Shown here piece by piece: positions 1 through 9,179 of a stretch of DNA of 64,000 bases. The DNA is from Methylobacterium longum (GTDB lineage Bacteria; Pseudomonadota; Alphaproteobacteria; Rhizobiales; Beijerinckiaceae): assembly GCF_022179385.1 (NCBI RefSeq), contig NZ_BPQS01000011.1, positions 62,001 to 126,000 on the forward strand, read 5' to 3'. Every line of letters starts with the position of its first letter. Within the stretch, counting starts at the first letter, position 1. The translations under genes were made by a program, and so were the position numbers. Under the pieces are notes generated by a model that was given only the letters and a program-made list of their open reading frames with translations, made no database searches and had not been told where the DNA came from.

Positions 1-2
1 GC

Positions 3-530
3 CACATGCCGGTGGCCGGGGCGCTCCCCGACTACGCGGAGGCGGCGCTGACCCGGCAGGTCTCCCGGCCGCCACACCATCTCGGCCGGGCTCTGGCGCT
101 CGCCGCCATCCGCGAGACCTACGAGGAGACCGGCCTGCTCCTCGGCACGACGGAGCACGGCGCCCCTGAGGACGTCCCGACGGGATGGGAGGGCTTCGCC
201 CTGCACGGCGTGCTGCCCGATCTCGAGGCGCTGCACCTCGTGGCCCGCGCGATCACCCCGCCGAAGCGGGTCCGCCGCTTCGACACGCGCTTCTTCGCCA
301 TCGACCGCCGGATGGTGGCGGCCGAGGAGCCGGGGCGGATCACCGCCGACGCCGAACTGACGGAGCTCGCCTGGGTCCGTCTCGACGCGGCGCGCAGGCT
401 CGACCTGCCGTACATCACCCGCGCCGTCCTGGATGACCTGGAGCCGCAGATCGCCGCCGAGTTCGCCCCGCACCGGGTGATCCCCTTCCACTACGAACGC
501 TACGGTCGCCGCGAGCGGGTGGCCTTGTGA
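3..530 (+). CDS. NUDIX hydrolase (5' truncated by window)
   Basis: C-terminal part of a NUDIX-family hydrolase, which cleaves nucleoside-diphosphate-linked substrates; the substrate cannot be told. The reading frame is open to the left edge, so the true start lies outside the window. The core of the NUDIX box is visible as RETYEETGLLL (REx2EExG), with the two glutamates that bind the metal; the usual preceding G-x5-E half is not clear. The ATG at 6 is therefore probably an internal methionine. The stop overlaps the GTG of the MFS gene (GTGA), so the two are likely cotranscribed. Confidence 0.75.
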   Translation, partial: HMPVAGALPDYAEAALTRQVSRPPHHLGRALALAAIRETYEETGLLLGTTEHGAPEDVPTGWEGFALHGVLPDLEALHLVARAITPPKRVRRFDTRFFAIDRRMVAAEEPGRITADAELTELAWVRLDAARRLDLPYITRAVLDDLEPQIAAEFAPHRVIPFHYERYGRRERVAL

Positions 531-1714
531 GCCGTTCGGAGAAGCTGGGACGGGAGGCGCGGCGGACAATCAGATCGGAGGATGTGGCGGCGATCTCGGC
601 GGCCGTGACCTGCGTCACCGTCGTCGGCATCGGATTGAGCCTCTCGATTCCGCTCCTGTCGATCGAGCTGGAGCGGCGCGGCGCGTCGAGCACGCTGATC
701 GGGCTGAACACCGCGGTGGCGGGCATCGCCAGCATCTGCACGGTGCCGTTCGTGCCGCGGCTCGCGGCGCGGATCGGCGTCGCCCCCCTGCTCGGGCTGG
801 CGCTCGTCATCGGGGCGATCAGCCTCGCGCTGTTCCCCATCCTGCCGGGCATCGCCCTGTGGTTTCCCCTGCGCTTCGTCTTCTCGGCGACGCTCGGGGC
901 GCTGTTCGTTCTCTCCGAGTATTGGATCAACGCCGCCGCCCCACCCGAGCGCCGCGGCCTCGTGATGGGCATCTATGCGACCGTCCTGGCGGCGGGATTC
1001 GCGGTCGGACCGCTCCTGCTGGCGTTGGTCGGCACCACGGGACTGGCGCCCTACGCGACCGGGGCGGCCCTGATGCTGGCCGGCGGCGTGCCGATCATGC
1101 TGGCCCGCGGTCTGTCGCCGACGATCGCGGCGGGTTCGGGCCGGGGTATCCTCGGCTACATTCGGCTCGCCCCCGGCGCGCTGGCGGCCGCCCTCGCGTA
1201 CGGGGCCGTGGAGACGGGCATCTTCGCCATCCTGCCCCTCTACGGTCTGCGCCTCGGCTACGACGCGCAGGGCGCGGCCGGACTCGTGAGCCTGATCGCG
1301 CTCGGCAACGTGCTGTTTCAGATCCCGTTCGGCTGGCTCGCCGACCGGCTCGACCGCGGCGCGGTGCTGCTCGGAGCCGGCCTCGCGGGCGCCGCTGGCT
1401 CGGCCCTGATCCCGCTCACGGCCGGGAGTCCCGTGGCGTTCGGCCTGCTCCTGCTGGTCTGGGGCGGCATCGCCGGCACCCTCTACACGGTCGGCCTCGC
1501 GATGCTCGGCGACCGCACGCCGCCGAACGATCTCGCGGGCGCCAACGCGGCCTTCGTGGTGCTCTACAATGTCGGGCTGATGCTGGGGCCGCCGCTGATC
1601 GGCGGCGGGCTCGACCTCGTGCCGCCGCACGGCTTCGCGCTGGCCCTGCTCGTCCTGTTCCTGGCCTTCGCGGGCTGGCTCGCCGCGACGGGCGGGGGGC
1701 GGGCCCGCTCTTGA
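527..1714 (+). CDS. MFS transporter (12-TM, YcaD/tetracycline-resistance-like)
   Basis: A 395-residue hydrophobic protein with about twelve membrane segments, the normal size for a major facilitator superfamily exporter of the inner membrane. A conserved MFS loop between segments 2 and 3 is recognisable ([19 protein letters not shown]), and a second acidic/basic loop appears at [16 protein letters not shown] in the C-terminal half. The start is GTG, overlapping the stop of the NUDIX gene by GTGA, which argues for translational coupling. The substrate cannot be inferred. Downstream, GCCCGATCGGGC (1723-1734) is a perfect palindrome but lacks a T-run. Confidence 0.85.
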   Translation: MSRSEKLGREARRTIRSEDVAAISAAVTCVTVVGIGLSLSIPLLSIELERRGASSTLIGLNTAVAGIASICTVPFVPRLAARIGVAPLLGLALVIGAISLALFPILPGIALWFPLRFVFSATLGALFVLSEYWINAAAPPERRGLVMGIYATVLAAGFAVGPLLLALVGTTGLAPYATGAALMLAGGVPIMLARGLSPTIAAGSGRGILGYIRLAPGALAAALAYGAVETGIFAILPLYGLRLGYDAQGAAGLVSLIALGNVLFQIPFGWLADRLDRGAVLLGAGLAGAAGSALIPLTAGSPVAFGLLLLVWGGIAGTLYTVGLAMLGDRTPPNDLAGANAAFVVLYNVGLMLGPPLIGGGLDLVPPHGFALALLVLFLAFAGWLAATGGGRARS

Positions 1715-1820
1715 CCTGACGGGCCCGATCGGGCATTCACCCGCCCGTATTCGGCCGGGTCTCCCCGGCCATTTGCGTTTCGCTCACGCGGAATGCCGCA
1801 CCCTGCAGGAGCGCCGCGCC

Positions 1821-1988
1821 ATGGCCAAGGCCGTCACCGTCAAGATCAAGCTCATCTCCACCGCCGACACCGGGTACTTCTACGTCACGAAGAAGAACTC
1901 GCGTACGCAGACCGAGAAGCTGACGATGCGCAAGTACGATCCGGTCGTGCGCAAGCACGTCGACTTCAAGGAATCCAAGATCAAGTAA
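1821..1988 (+). CDS. rpmG: 50S ribosomal protein L33
   Basis: A 55-residue protein starting [20 protein letters not shown] and ending in a lysine-rich tail (FKESKIK), which is the L33 signature at its usual length. It is a component of the large ribosomal subunit near the E site. It lacks the CxxC zinc pairs, so it is the zinc-independent (C-minus) form. The ATG at 1821 follows a GCAGGAG Shine-Dalgarno match about ten bases upstream; in-frame starts further upstream would add a tail not seen in L33. It stands alone and ends at a clear intrinsic terminator. Confidence 0.97.
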   Translation: MAKAVTVKIKLISTADTGYFYVTKKNSRTQTEKLTMRKYDPVVRKHVDFKESKIK

Positions 1989-2020
1989 TCGTTGGCGCGC
2001 ATCGCCTGACGATCGTGGAA

Positions 2021-2044
2021 GCCGCCCTCGCCGGGGCGGCTTTT
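2021..2044 (+). terminator. Intrinsic terminator of rpmG
   Basis: GCCGCCC and GGGCGGC form a perfect 7-bp GC stem around a 6-base loop, followed at once by TTTT. It lies 32 bases after the rpmG stop and separates the plus-strand genes from the convergent minus-strand hydrolase operon. Confidence 0.85.
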
Positions 2045-2085
2045 CTCGTTGGCGATGCGAGCCTGCGCGGTGCCCCAGCGGGGCG

Positions 2086-2910
2086 CTAGCGTCCGGCCTG
2101 CACCTTATCGACGAAGCGCTTGATGTCGTCCGCGACGGGGGCCTGCAGGCTGAAGGGGAAACTGATCGACCACGCCGTCTGGGCGTGACCGAGACCCGGG
2201 TAGATGTGCAGGTCCGGGTCGTTTCCGGCAGCCCGTAAGCGGTCGGCCAGCGCGACCGTCGCGGCGGGCCTGACGTCTAGGTCCGCCGAGCCCGCGAGCA
2301 GCATCATGGCTGGATGCCGGCCTGCAGCGTGCGCGACGGGCTGGAGGCCGGGGTCGCTGCCGGCGAAGACCTTCACATCCGCCGGCTCGGTCAGGGCCGA
2401 GACGGCGTAGGGCCCGGAAAGCCCGATGATTCCGGCCAGCGCGGCCGGGCTCGATCCGACATGCTCCAGCCAGACCGGGTCCAGCCCGAGCATCGCGGCG
2501 GCCCATGCGCCGGATGAGTGTCCGGCGATCACGACGCGACGCGGGTCACCGCCCAGGGCCGCGGCATTGGCGATGGTCCAGGCGAGTGCGGCGGCGTTGT
2601 CGCCCAGGATGTCCGGCAGGCTTGCGGTCGGGAAGTGGCGGTACTCGGGAATGACCGTGACGAAGCCCTGCCGCGCCAGGGCGGCACCGACATAGGCGAA
2701 CGCATCCTTGGTGCCCTCGCGCCATCCGCCCCCGTACAGGAACACCACGATGGGGCGGGGGCTGTTGGAGGCCGGCCGATAGACATCCGCCTGATGCTGG
2801 CCGCCCGCGGCGTAGGCGAGGTCTTTCTGCACGCGGACTTCGAGCGGTGCGAGCAGGTTCAGGATCACAAGGATGGCGTGGGCCAGCCGCTCGGTCAGGT
2901 AGCTCAGCAT
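2086..2910 (-). CDS. Alpha/beta hydrolase (carboxylesterase/acetyl-esterase-like)
   Basis: A 274-residue alpha/beta hydrolase. The oxyanion-hole motif appears as YGGGW (residues 59-63, an HGG(G)W variant) and the nucleophile elbow as GHSSG (130-134, Ser132). A C-terminal GLGHAQT supplies the likely catalytic histidine. This pattern fits kynurenine-formamidase/carboxylesterase-type enzymes that hydrolyse small esters or amides. A hydrophobic stretch at residues 10-22 may anchor it. The frame is open to an ATG at 3060, but that would overlap the upstream gene; ATG 2910 lies 94 bases after that gene and gives a normal N-terminus. It is the last gene of the carrier-protein operon. Confidence 0.8.
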   Translation of the reverse strand: MLSYLTERLAHAILVILNLLAPLEVRVQKDLAYAAGGQHQADVYRPASNSPRPIVVFLYGGGWREGTKDAFAYVGAALARQGFVTVIPEYRHFPTASLPDILGDNAAALAWTIANAAALGGDPRRVVIAGHSSGAWAAAMLGLDPVWLEHVGSSPAALAGIIGLSGPYAVSALTEPADVKVFAGSDPGLQPVAHAAGRHPAMMLLAGSADLDVRPAATVALADRLRAAGNDPDLHIYPGLGHAQTAWSISFPFSLQAPVADDIKRFVDKVQAGR

Positions 2911-3004
2911 GATCGCCCGGTCCGCGTCTCTGACCGACGTCGCGAAGGCGCTCCGCCCCCGGTCCGGACGGTGCGGGCGGTCACGCCGCGATGGCCGCGA
3001 CGCC

Positions 3005-4813
3005 TCACGTCCATCCCGGCGTGGCGAGGACGGGCTCGGGGATGCGGGGACGGGCTTCATCCCCCGGCCGTACCGCCGGGGCGCGCTGTGCGGCGCGCAG
3101 GAGGTCGCGCAGCGCCTGTGCGAGCAGCACCTGGGCCTGTGGTGAGCCGAGATTGTGGTCGGCCCCCGGCACCACCGTCACGGGGGCGCCGAGGCGCCGC
3201 TCGGCCCAACCCGGGAAGCGACCCAGGTGGCGGCGCACGGCCATGAGGCCGGGATCGCCTGCGCTGTAGAGCAGGTGGATCCGGGCGCCCCGGCGCCGGA
3301 GTCCGGCGACGCGCCGGGCGACAGAGCCGCCCGGTGCACCGGGACGCCATGCCCGGCGGAGGCGCCGGAGCGCCGATTCGGCGCCCCGCCGGGCCAGGGC
3401 CCCGGCGATGGCTCGAACGCGGATCTTCCCGGTGAGCAGACGACGCCACGTCGAACCCTGCGCGAGAAGCCCCGCGTAGGTGTTGACGCTCCCGAACGTC
3501 TGCCGGATGACGGTGTCGAGATCCTGATCAGGATCCCAGTCGAAGCAGTACAGATTGATCAAGAGCGCCCCGTCGACGCGCGCGTCCCGGCAGAGCGCGT
3601 GGAACGCCGCGTAGGCGCCGCTGCACCCGCCGACGAGAATGATCGGACCGCCCGTGCCGGCAACGTGATCGATGGCCGCGCTCACGTCGCCCGATCCATC
3701 CGGCGCGAAGAGCGGCTTGCGGCCGTCCGACCGCTCCGCGCTGTCGCCGATGCCGCGGAGATCGAAGCGGACCGAGCGGACGCCCTCGGCGGCGAGGCTC
3801 CGGGCGAGGTTCGTGGTCTGCCGCCCCCACCCGGAATGCACGGTCATGCCGGTCGAGACGAAGAGCACCGTGGGCGCGGCCGCATCCGGGATCGGCGGTC
3901 CGCACCGGACCCCGAACAGGCCCGGGACGGACCGGACCGGCTCTTCCGTCCATCCCGGTCCCGCCAGATGCGCCGGAGGCAGATACGCCGGCCCGATCGC
4001 GTCCTTCGCCATCATGTCCGGCGCCATCATGTCCGTGGCGAAGGCCGTGATGCGCCTGAAATCCACCTCTGGCACGCTCGCGAAGATCGGGTCGCCGACC
4101 AGCTGCGCGAGCCCCGGGAACGGTCCCGCGGTCACGGTACAGCCCAGCGTGTCGAGGTGTCCGGCCAGCCCCCTGGCGTCCGGTGCGAGGAGCAGGATCC
4201 GCGGGGCCGGCGGCCGCCCGATCCGCGCGAGGTTGAGGGTCGCGAGATCGGCCAGGAAGTCCGCCTCCATGCGAAACCCGCCGACCAGCAGGCTGTCCGG
4301 CTCCTGCGGCGGGGCCGAACCATCCGGCAGGCGCCCGATCGTCTGGCCACGCAGCCGCATCTCGCGCAGGTACGCGCGTCCGCTGGTGACGGGCGCCAGC
4401 AGGACGAGGCGGTCCACCGCCGCCTCCTCCGCGGCCAGCGCCGCGAAGGCCGCGCCCAGGCGCAGGCCGACGAGGACGATCTCGGTCACCCCGGCCGTAT
4501 CGCGCAGGAAGCCGATGGCCTGACGGACCGCCGCGACACATCCGTCGAGTCGCGCCTCTGGGGGATCGGCCGAGTTTCCCTCTCCGGGGTAGTCGAAGCG
4601 CAGCGTCGGGCAGCCCGCAGCCGCGAGTTCACCGGCCAGGACCCGCCAGGGCCGGTGCGCCGCCATCTGCTCGAACCCGTGCGCGCCGCAGAGGACCACG
4701 CCGCGCCGTCCGGCCGCCGGGTGGAACCATCCGAAGAGGCCGCCGAAGGTCACCGGGGCCGGCTCGGATGGCCCGCCGGACGGCCCGGTCCCGGATCTCG
4801 CCTCAACCATCAT
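3005..4813 (-). CDS. Tandem-domain alpha/beta hydrolase (exosortase-system hydrolase-like)
   Basis: A 602-residue protein with two alpha/beta hydrolase domains, about residues 20-255 and 295-575. Both look like the hydrolases that accompany exosortase/EPS systems (RFDYPGEGNS in the first half, RFDLRGIGDS in the second). The serine of the nucleophile elbow is altered in both. The first has GLRLG (116-120, arginine in place of serine). The second has GGCSG (395-399), placing Cys397 at the nucleophile position, with a downstream SAGD and GADHN supplying acid and histidine. The first domain is therefore probably not a classical serine hydrolase. It overlaps the upstream GH2 gene by 11 bases. The substrate is unknown; an acyl or aminoacyl thioester/ester is possible. 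Confidence 0.8.
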   Translation of the reverse strand: MMVEARSGTGPSGGPSEPAPVTFGGLFGWFHPAAGRRGVVLCGAHGFEQMAAHRPWRVLAGELAAAGCPTLRFDYPGEGNSADPPEARLDGCVAAVRQAIGFLRDTAGVTEIVLVGLRLGAAFAALAAEEAAVDRLVLLAPVTSGRAYLREMRLRGQTIGRLPDGSAPPQEPDSLLVGGFRMEADFLADLATLNLARIGRPPAPRILLLAPDARGLAGHLDTLGCTVTAGPFPGLAQLVGDPIFASVPEVDFRRITAFATDMMAPDMMAKDAIGPAYLPPAHLAGPGWTEEPVRSVPGLFGVRCGPPIPDAAAPTVLFVSTGMTVHSGWGRQTTNLARSLAAEGVRSVRFDLRGIGDSAERSDGRKPLFAPDGSGDVSAAIDHVAGTGGPIILVGGCSGAYAAFHALCRDARVDGALLINLYCFDWDPDQDLDTVIRQTFGSVNTYAGLLAQGSTWRRLLTGKIRVRAIAGALARRGAESALRRLRRAWRPGAPGGSVARRVAGLRRRGARIHLLYSAGDPGLMAVRRHLGRFPGWAERRLGAPVTVVPGADHNLGSPQAQVLLAQALRDLLRAAQRAPAVRPGDEARPRIPEPVLATPGWT

Positions 4814-7238
4814 GACCGAATTCCACGATCTCGTTGCTGTTGAGCGCGCGGACGCTGCCGCGCGGAAGCTGGTCGCTCCCCGGGAACACGAGGGTACGCG
4901 TCGTCCCGGGCGCGAGATGGAAGTGATTGTCGCTGGGGCGGCCTCCGGGTGCCTGCACCTGGACGCCGAGGGCGAGGTGCTTCGCGGAGACGTGCAGTCC
5001 CGGACCGGAGACCGTCGTCACGGGCTCGACGCACAGCCCCACCGACTCCCGCGCGCTCGGGCGGATGCCGGGAAAGTGGAAGCTCTCGGCGATCACGGTC
5101 CCGTCCGCGCCGGTCAGTCGCGCGTGCGCGACGTCGTGGATCCGCGGCCCGAACCGGTAGCTGTCGGCGGCATCGAAGAACCGGCCCAGCAGGTTCGCGG
5201 ACGACAGCGTCAGGCCGCAACGGCCGGCCAGCACCACGGCGCGCTCGGCCCGCGCCGCGACACGGCCGCCGGCATCGGACAGGGTCAGCGCCAGCGAGCC
5301 CTCAAGGGACGCGTCGGTCTCGTTGAGCAGGTGGAGGTGCAGCCCGTCGAGGCCTTCGTCGGTGATGACGACCTGCACGGGGCGGAAGGCGCGCTTCAGG
5401 GCGTACCACGCCGATTTCGGGCGGTGCGTCCAGTCGATGACGCCCCAGCCCGCCCCCGGTCCCAGGTCCCGCAGGCACAGGACGAGGCCTCCCGCCGTCG
5501 GCGAGCGCGGGCGGCGCCACTCCGCGAACGTCGCCTCCATCACCTCGGCCACGGCCGCGCGGCCGAGTTCGAGGTAGCGCTCCGGGTCGTGCACGCGCAG
5601 CGCGACCGGATCGAGCCCGTAGAGCAGGCCGACGTAGTGATCGCGCACGTCCTCGAAGTCCCAGTCGGCGCCGCGGTCGCGCGGGATGCCGGCGGCCCAG
5701 AGCGGATCGCCCGGCCCCGCCGGACCCGGGGTCCCGGGCTCGGGGGGGTTGGCGAAGGCGAGACACTCGCTGGCGAAGCCGACCTCCGCCCGGCGGGCAT
5801 CCTCCAGAGGGCGGCGATAGGCACCGACGCCAAAGTAATGCGTGCAGCCCTCGCGCGGCCCGAACGGAAGGGTACCGCCGGAGGGCGAGTTGGGCACCAC
5901 GACGAGGTCGGGGCGCAGGGCTGCGGCGAGCGTCGGCAAGGTCGTCTCGCAGAAGGCGTCGGCCCAGACGGCGCGCGGGGCGCCGAGCATGGCGGCCTGC
6001 TGCCAGACCTCGCTGCCCCCGCACAGCACGCAGAGCGACGGCGCCGTCTGCGTGCGGTCGAGGAACGCCGTGACCTCCCGGGCGAGGCCGGCGGCGAATT
6101 CGGGATCGGCGTGCGGATAGTCGAAATTCGCCAGCATCAGGTCCTGCCAGACCAGGATGCCGAGTTCGTCGCAGAGGTCGAAGAAGTCCGACGCCGGGTA
6201 GAGCGTGGTGCCGGGCACGCGCAGCATGTTCATGCCGGCCTCGCGGGCGAGCGCGAGCAGCGTCGGGGTGCCGTCGGTGCCGAGCCCGACGAGATCCGGC
6301 GGCGTCCAGTTGGCGCCGCGGCAGAACACCGGCACGCCGTTGACCGCGAGCGACAGGCCGTCCTCGAAGGGCCTGGCCAGCGACACGGTCCGGAAGCCGA
6401 CCCGGCCGAGATCGACCAGCGCGCCGTCGACGCGCACCGATACCGCGTGGAGATGGGGGGTCCCGTGGGTGTGGGGCCACCAGGGCGCGACGCCGGGGAG
6501 CGCGAGCTCCCCCGTGAAGAGGCCGGGCTCAGCCTCGGTGAGCGGCGCTTCGTGCCCGCCGCACAGGAGGGCCACATCGGCCGGCCGGCCCTCCATCCGC
6601 AGGCGCGCGACCAGGCGGCCGGTCTCGCCGTCGAGGATGGCGCGCAGGTCGGTCGACGCAGGACCGGGGCGGACCGGCTCGATCGTCACCGGGCCGTAGG
6701 GGCCGACGCCGTCGATCTCCGGGCACCAGCCCGGCATGAACCCGAGGGGGCTGGTGCGGACGTGGCGCAGCGACCCGGGCGTGATCATCCGCGGGCGCCA
6801 GCGGCCGCGCGGGGCCGGGCGGTCGAGCTCCGCGCGCAGCGACCGGAAGCAGATCGCGAGATCGGCCTCCGCGCCGAGATCGGCCTCGACGGCCTGCGCC
6901 TCGAACATTGAGCGGGATGTCAGGACCGGCACGCCGTCGAGCCAGATCTCGGCCAGCGTCGCGAGCCCCTCGAAGCGCAGGCGGACCCGTCCGGATCCGG
7001 CGACGGAGGTGCGGTACCAGACGTCGCGGTCGTGGATTGGCCCGGGCGCGGCCTCTGTCCAACGCCCGGCCGCGCGCAGGGCGTCGGCGGCCGTGCCCGG
7101 GACGCAGGCCGGGATCCAGTCGGTCACGCGGTCGAGATCGCCGGGGCCCGCGCAGGCACCCGCCGGCGTCGCGGCGACGCGCCAGGGTCCGGAGAGAGGC
7201 TGCGGGCCCCGGCCGTCGACGCTGCGGATGCGGGCCAT
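4803..7238 (-). CDS. Glycoside hydrolase family 2 protein, beta-mannosidase-like
   Basis: An 811-residue retaining glycosidase of the GH2 beta-mannosidase type. Domain order is an N-terminal jelly-roll sugar-binding domain (about 10-190), an Ig-like domain (195-290), a TIM barrel (295-600) and C-terminal beta domains. FCRGANWTPPD (305-315) is the conserved barrel entry. The acid/base is probably Glu410 in CGGSE, where the family usually has GNNE, and the nucleophile Glu491 in FASECL. No signal peptide is visible, so it should act in the cytoplasm. That is unusual for polymer degradation and suggests it trims a small glycoconjugate made by the neighbouring genes. It starts 20 bases after the DUF1839 stop. 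Confidence 0.85.
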   Translation of the reverse strand: MARIRSVDGRGPQPLSGPWRVAATPAGACAGPGDLDRVTDWIPACVPGTAADALRAAGRWTEAAPGPIHDRDVWYRTSVAGSGRVRLRFEGLATLAEIWLDGVPVLTSRSMFEAQAVEADLGAEADLAICFRSLRAELDRPAPRGRWRPRMITPGSLRHVRTSPLGFMPGWCPEIDGVGPYGPVTIEPVRPGPASTDLRAILDGETGRLVARLRMEGRPADVALLCGGHEAPLTEAEPGLFTGELALPGVAPWWPHTHGTPHLHAVSVRVDGALVDLGRVGFRTVSLARPFEDGLSLAVNGVPVFCRGANWTPPDLVGLGTDGTPTLLALAREAGMNMLRVPGTTLYPASDFFDLCDELGILVWQDLMLANFDYPHADPEFAAGLAREVTAFLDRTQTAPSLCVLCGGSEVWQQAAMLGAPRAVWADAFCETTLPTLAAALRPDLVVVPNSPSGGTLPFGPREGCTHYFGVGAYRRPLEDARRAEVGFASECLAFANPPEPGTPGPAGPGDPLWAAGIPRDRGADWDFEDVRDHYVGLLYGLDPVALRVHDPERYLELGRAAVAEVMEATFAEWRRPRSPTAGGLVLCLRDLGPGAGWGVIDWTHRPKSAWYALKRAFRPVQVVITDEGLDGLHLHLLNETDASLEGSLALTLSDAGGRVAARAERAVVLAGRCGLTLSSANLLGRFFDAADSYRFGPRIHDVAHARLTGADGTVIAESFHFPGIRPSARESVGLCVEPVTTVSGPGLHVSAKHLALGVQVQAPGGRPSDNHFHLAPGTTRTLVFPGSDQLPRGSVRALNSNEIVEFGHDG

Positions 7239-7246
7239 CGCGTGAC

Positions 7247-8218
7247 CTAGGCGACCAGCGTCCGGTCCAGGGACGCGAAGACGCGCTCGTAGGTCGCCGC
7301 GAGGGGATCGAGTCGCGCGGCCAGCCCCGCGGCGCTGCGCCGGTGGAAGGCGCGGGCGAGCTGGAACTGGAAGGCCTTCGCCTCCCGGCTCAGGTCGGCA
7401 GCGGCCTCAGCGGCTGGGGCGAAGGCGCCGACGCCCTGGACTTCGAGCCACGCGAGGTGACTGGACAGCATCTCGAAGTTCGAACCGAGCTGGCGGGTCG
7501 TGTTGAACGCGTAGGCGTGGAACACGCTGAGCGGCCGGCTGACCAGGCCCTCGGCGGTGGCGGCGAGCGCGTCGCGGAAGGCGAGGACCGGATTGTGCCG
7601 GGGCGCCCGAGCGCGGTGCCGCAACAGCAGGTCGCGAGCCGCGCCCGGCAGGTCGGATAGGCTCATGGGCGGCGCGACCGCCTTCACGAACTCGGCGTAG
7701 GGCGGCAGCACCGCCGGACCGAAGATCCCGGCGTAATCTCCTCCCGACAGCCGGAAGCGGCCGGCATTGTGGAGGTAATCGAGTTCCCCGGCCTCCGGAT
7801 CGAGGGCCAGGATTCCGATGGTGGTCTTGGCGTGGTCGCGGCCGTAGGTCGTCCCGCTCGTATCGGGCAAGTGAATCGCGTCGACCTCCACCAGCACCGG
7901 CCGGCCGGCCTGCGCCTGGATCAGCGCATGCGCCTCAAGGCCGTTGTAGACGGCGAGTTCCAGCACCTCCAGGCCGTAGAGCCGCTCGATGTCCCCGGGC
8001 GGCGGCTTGAAGAAGGTGAACTGGTCGCCCTCGAAATCCTGCCGCAGGGTGAAGCCCAGCATCGCCTCCGGCACGAGGCCGCGGCCGTGCAGCAGCTCGA
8101 TCCAGAGGTCGACGTAGCAGTTCGTCTCCGGCCAGTCCCGGTCGGTACCGTGGAGCCGGTGCGGGACGTAGGGTCCCGCTGGGCCGAGCCCCGTGGGCAG
8201 GCGCAGCGCGGCGGTCAC
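7247..8218 (-). CDS. DUF1839 family protein; possible papain-like (BtrH-type) acyl/aminoacyl transferase
   Basis: A 323-residue DUF1839 protein, a family found beside amino acid:[carrier protein] ligases. The GTG at 8218 follows the ligase stop by only 4 bases, and in-frame starts further upstream would run inside the ligase. The N-terminal half contains NCYVDLW (Cys34), then VEVDAIHLPDT and DHAKTTIG (His129). The spacing and flanking sequence recall the BtrH N-terminal domain, a papain-like transferase that moves an acyl group from a carrier protein to an amine. That resemblance is my reading, not a search result. If right, Cys34/His129 could transfer the amino acid from the neighbouring carrier protein to an acceptor. 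The C-terminal half is helical. Confidence 0.75.
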   Translation of the reverse strand: MTAALRLPTGLGPAGPYVPHRLHGTDRDWPETNCYVDLWIELLHGRGLVPEAMLGFTLRQDFEGDQFTFFKPPPGDIERLYGLEVLELAVYNGLEAHALIQAQAGRPVLVEVDAIHLPDTSGTTYGRDHAKTTIGILALDPEAGELDYLHNAGRFRLSGGDYAGIFGPAVLPPYAEFVKAVAPPMSLSDLPGAARDLLLRHRARAPRHNPVLAFRDALAATAEGLVSRPLSVFHAYAFNTTRQLGSNFEMLSSHLAWLEVQGVGAFAPAAEAAADLSREAKAFQFQLARAFHRRSAAGLAARLDPLAATYERVFASLDRTLVA

Positions 8219-8222
8219 CGCC

Positions 8223-9179
8223 TCAGCCCCACAGCGCGGTGCGGACCGCCGCGGGCCATGCGGCGAGGTCGAGGCCGTGATGGCGCAGGAGCGCCAGGGT
8301 GATCCGCTCCAGCCCGAAGCCGACGCAGGCCGTGTGGGCGACGCCGCCATCGGCCTGGCGCAGCTCCCAGGTGCTGCCGAAATGGTCCTGGTGGTAGTTG
8401 AAGCTGAGGCAGGCGGTCGGCTTCTCGACGCTGTTGACCGGCACGTTGAGCTCGAACTTGAGCCCCTGCTCCCGCTGATTGTTGGCGAGCATCCGGCCGG
8501 CCCGCCCGAAGAACGGGTCGTTGGCCACGTCGATGGCCAGCGGCAGGCCGAGGTCGCGCATCATGGCGGTGCCGCGCTCGAGCCACGATTCGCGGAACGC
8601 CAGAACCTGCTCGGGGCTGCCCATCCGGACGTACTCGCGCATCCGGAACAGCTGCATCCGTGTCGGCTCCAGCGAGGGCTCGCGCCGGAAGCAGTAGGAT
8701 TGCAGGTCGAACAGGCGCCCCTCGGCCGGCAGCGCGCCCCGGGCGGCGGCCACGGGATACAGTGGGTAGCAGGCGGCGGGCGTCAGGACGATGTCGCTGG
8801 CCTCCTGCTGCCCCGTCCAGTCACGCCCGGCCTCGACGCAGGCGAGGATCTCGGCGTGGCCCGCGGAGTCGCCGCAGAAGCTGTGGACGGTACCGGCGAG
8901 GTTCGGGAAGCCCTTGAGGTAGCCGCTCCGCTCGAAGGCCGGCCGGCTCATGCCGGGCGGAAAGCGCATCACCTCGGCACCGTCCGCCGCGCCGAGGCGG
9001 GTGATCAGCCGGTCGAGGGCATCGACCACGCTCTCGAAGGCGCCACTGCGGCCGTACAGGCCATCGACACCGGTGCGGATCAGCAGGCCGTGGTCGAACA
9101 GGCGGTCGAGGAAAGTCGGACCGCCCGCCGCCTCGTCATCGAGCAGGGCTTCGTCGGAGGGAGAGGAGAAGGATTCCAT
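8223..9179 (-). CDS. Amino acid:[carrier protein] ligase (class II aaRS-like)
   Basis: A 318-residue homologue of the truncated seryl-tRNA-synthetase-like enzymes characterised in Bradyrhizobium, which activate glycine or alanine with ATP and load it on the phosphopantetheine arm of a carrier protein instead of tRNA. Class II motif 2 is seen around SYCFRREPS (161-169), and motif 3 as GFGLERI (287-293). Cys137, Glu182 and Cys285 sit where the family's zinc ligands are expected. There is no tRNA-binding domain. The ATG at 9179 shares one base with the stop of the dehydrogenase gene (TGATG). The much longer open frame upstream is antisense-type shadow coding. Its carrier-protein partner is encoded two genes upstream. 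Confidence 0.9.
   Translation of the reverse strand: MESFSSPSDEALLDDEAAGGPTFLDRLFDHGLLIRTGVDGLYGRSGAFESVVDALDRLITRLGAADGAEVMRFPPGMSRPAFERSGYLKGFPNLAGTVHSFCGDSAGHAEILACVEAGRDWTGQQEASDIVLTPAACYPLYPVAAARGALPAEGRLFDLQSYCFRREPSLEPTRMQLFRMREYVRMGSPEQVLAFRESWLERGTAMMRDLGLPLAIDVANDPFFGRAGRMLANNQREQGLKFELNVPVNSVEKPTACLSFNYHQDHFGSTWELRQADGGVAHTACVGFGLERITLALLRHHGLDLAAWPAAVRTALWG

Noticed and set aside
1723-1734. GCCCGATCGGGC palindrome as a terminator of the MFS gene
   Set aside because: No loop and no T-run; such short GC palindromes are expected by chance at this base composition.
4812-6911. 699-residue plus-strand frame opposite the GH2 gene
   Set aside because: Arginine/glycine/histidine-rich translation with no family features; the minus strand holds a full GH2 enzyme. 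It is a GC-driven antisense shadow.
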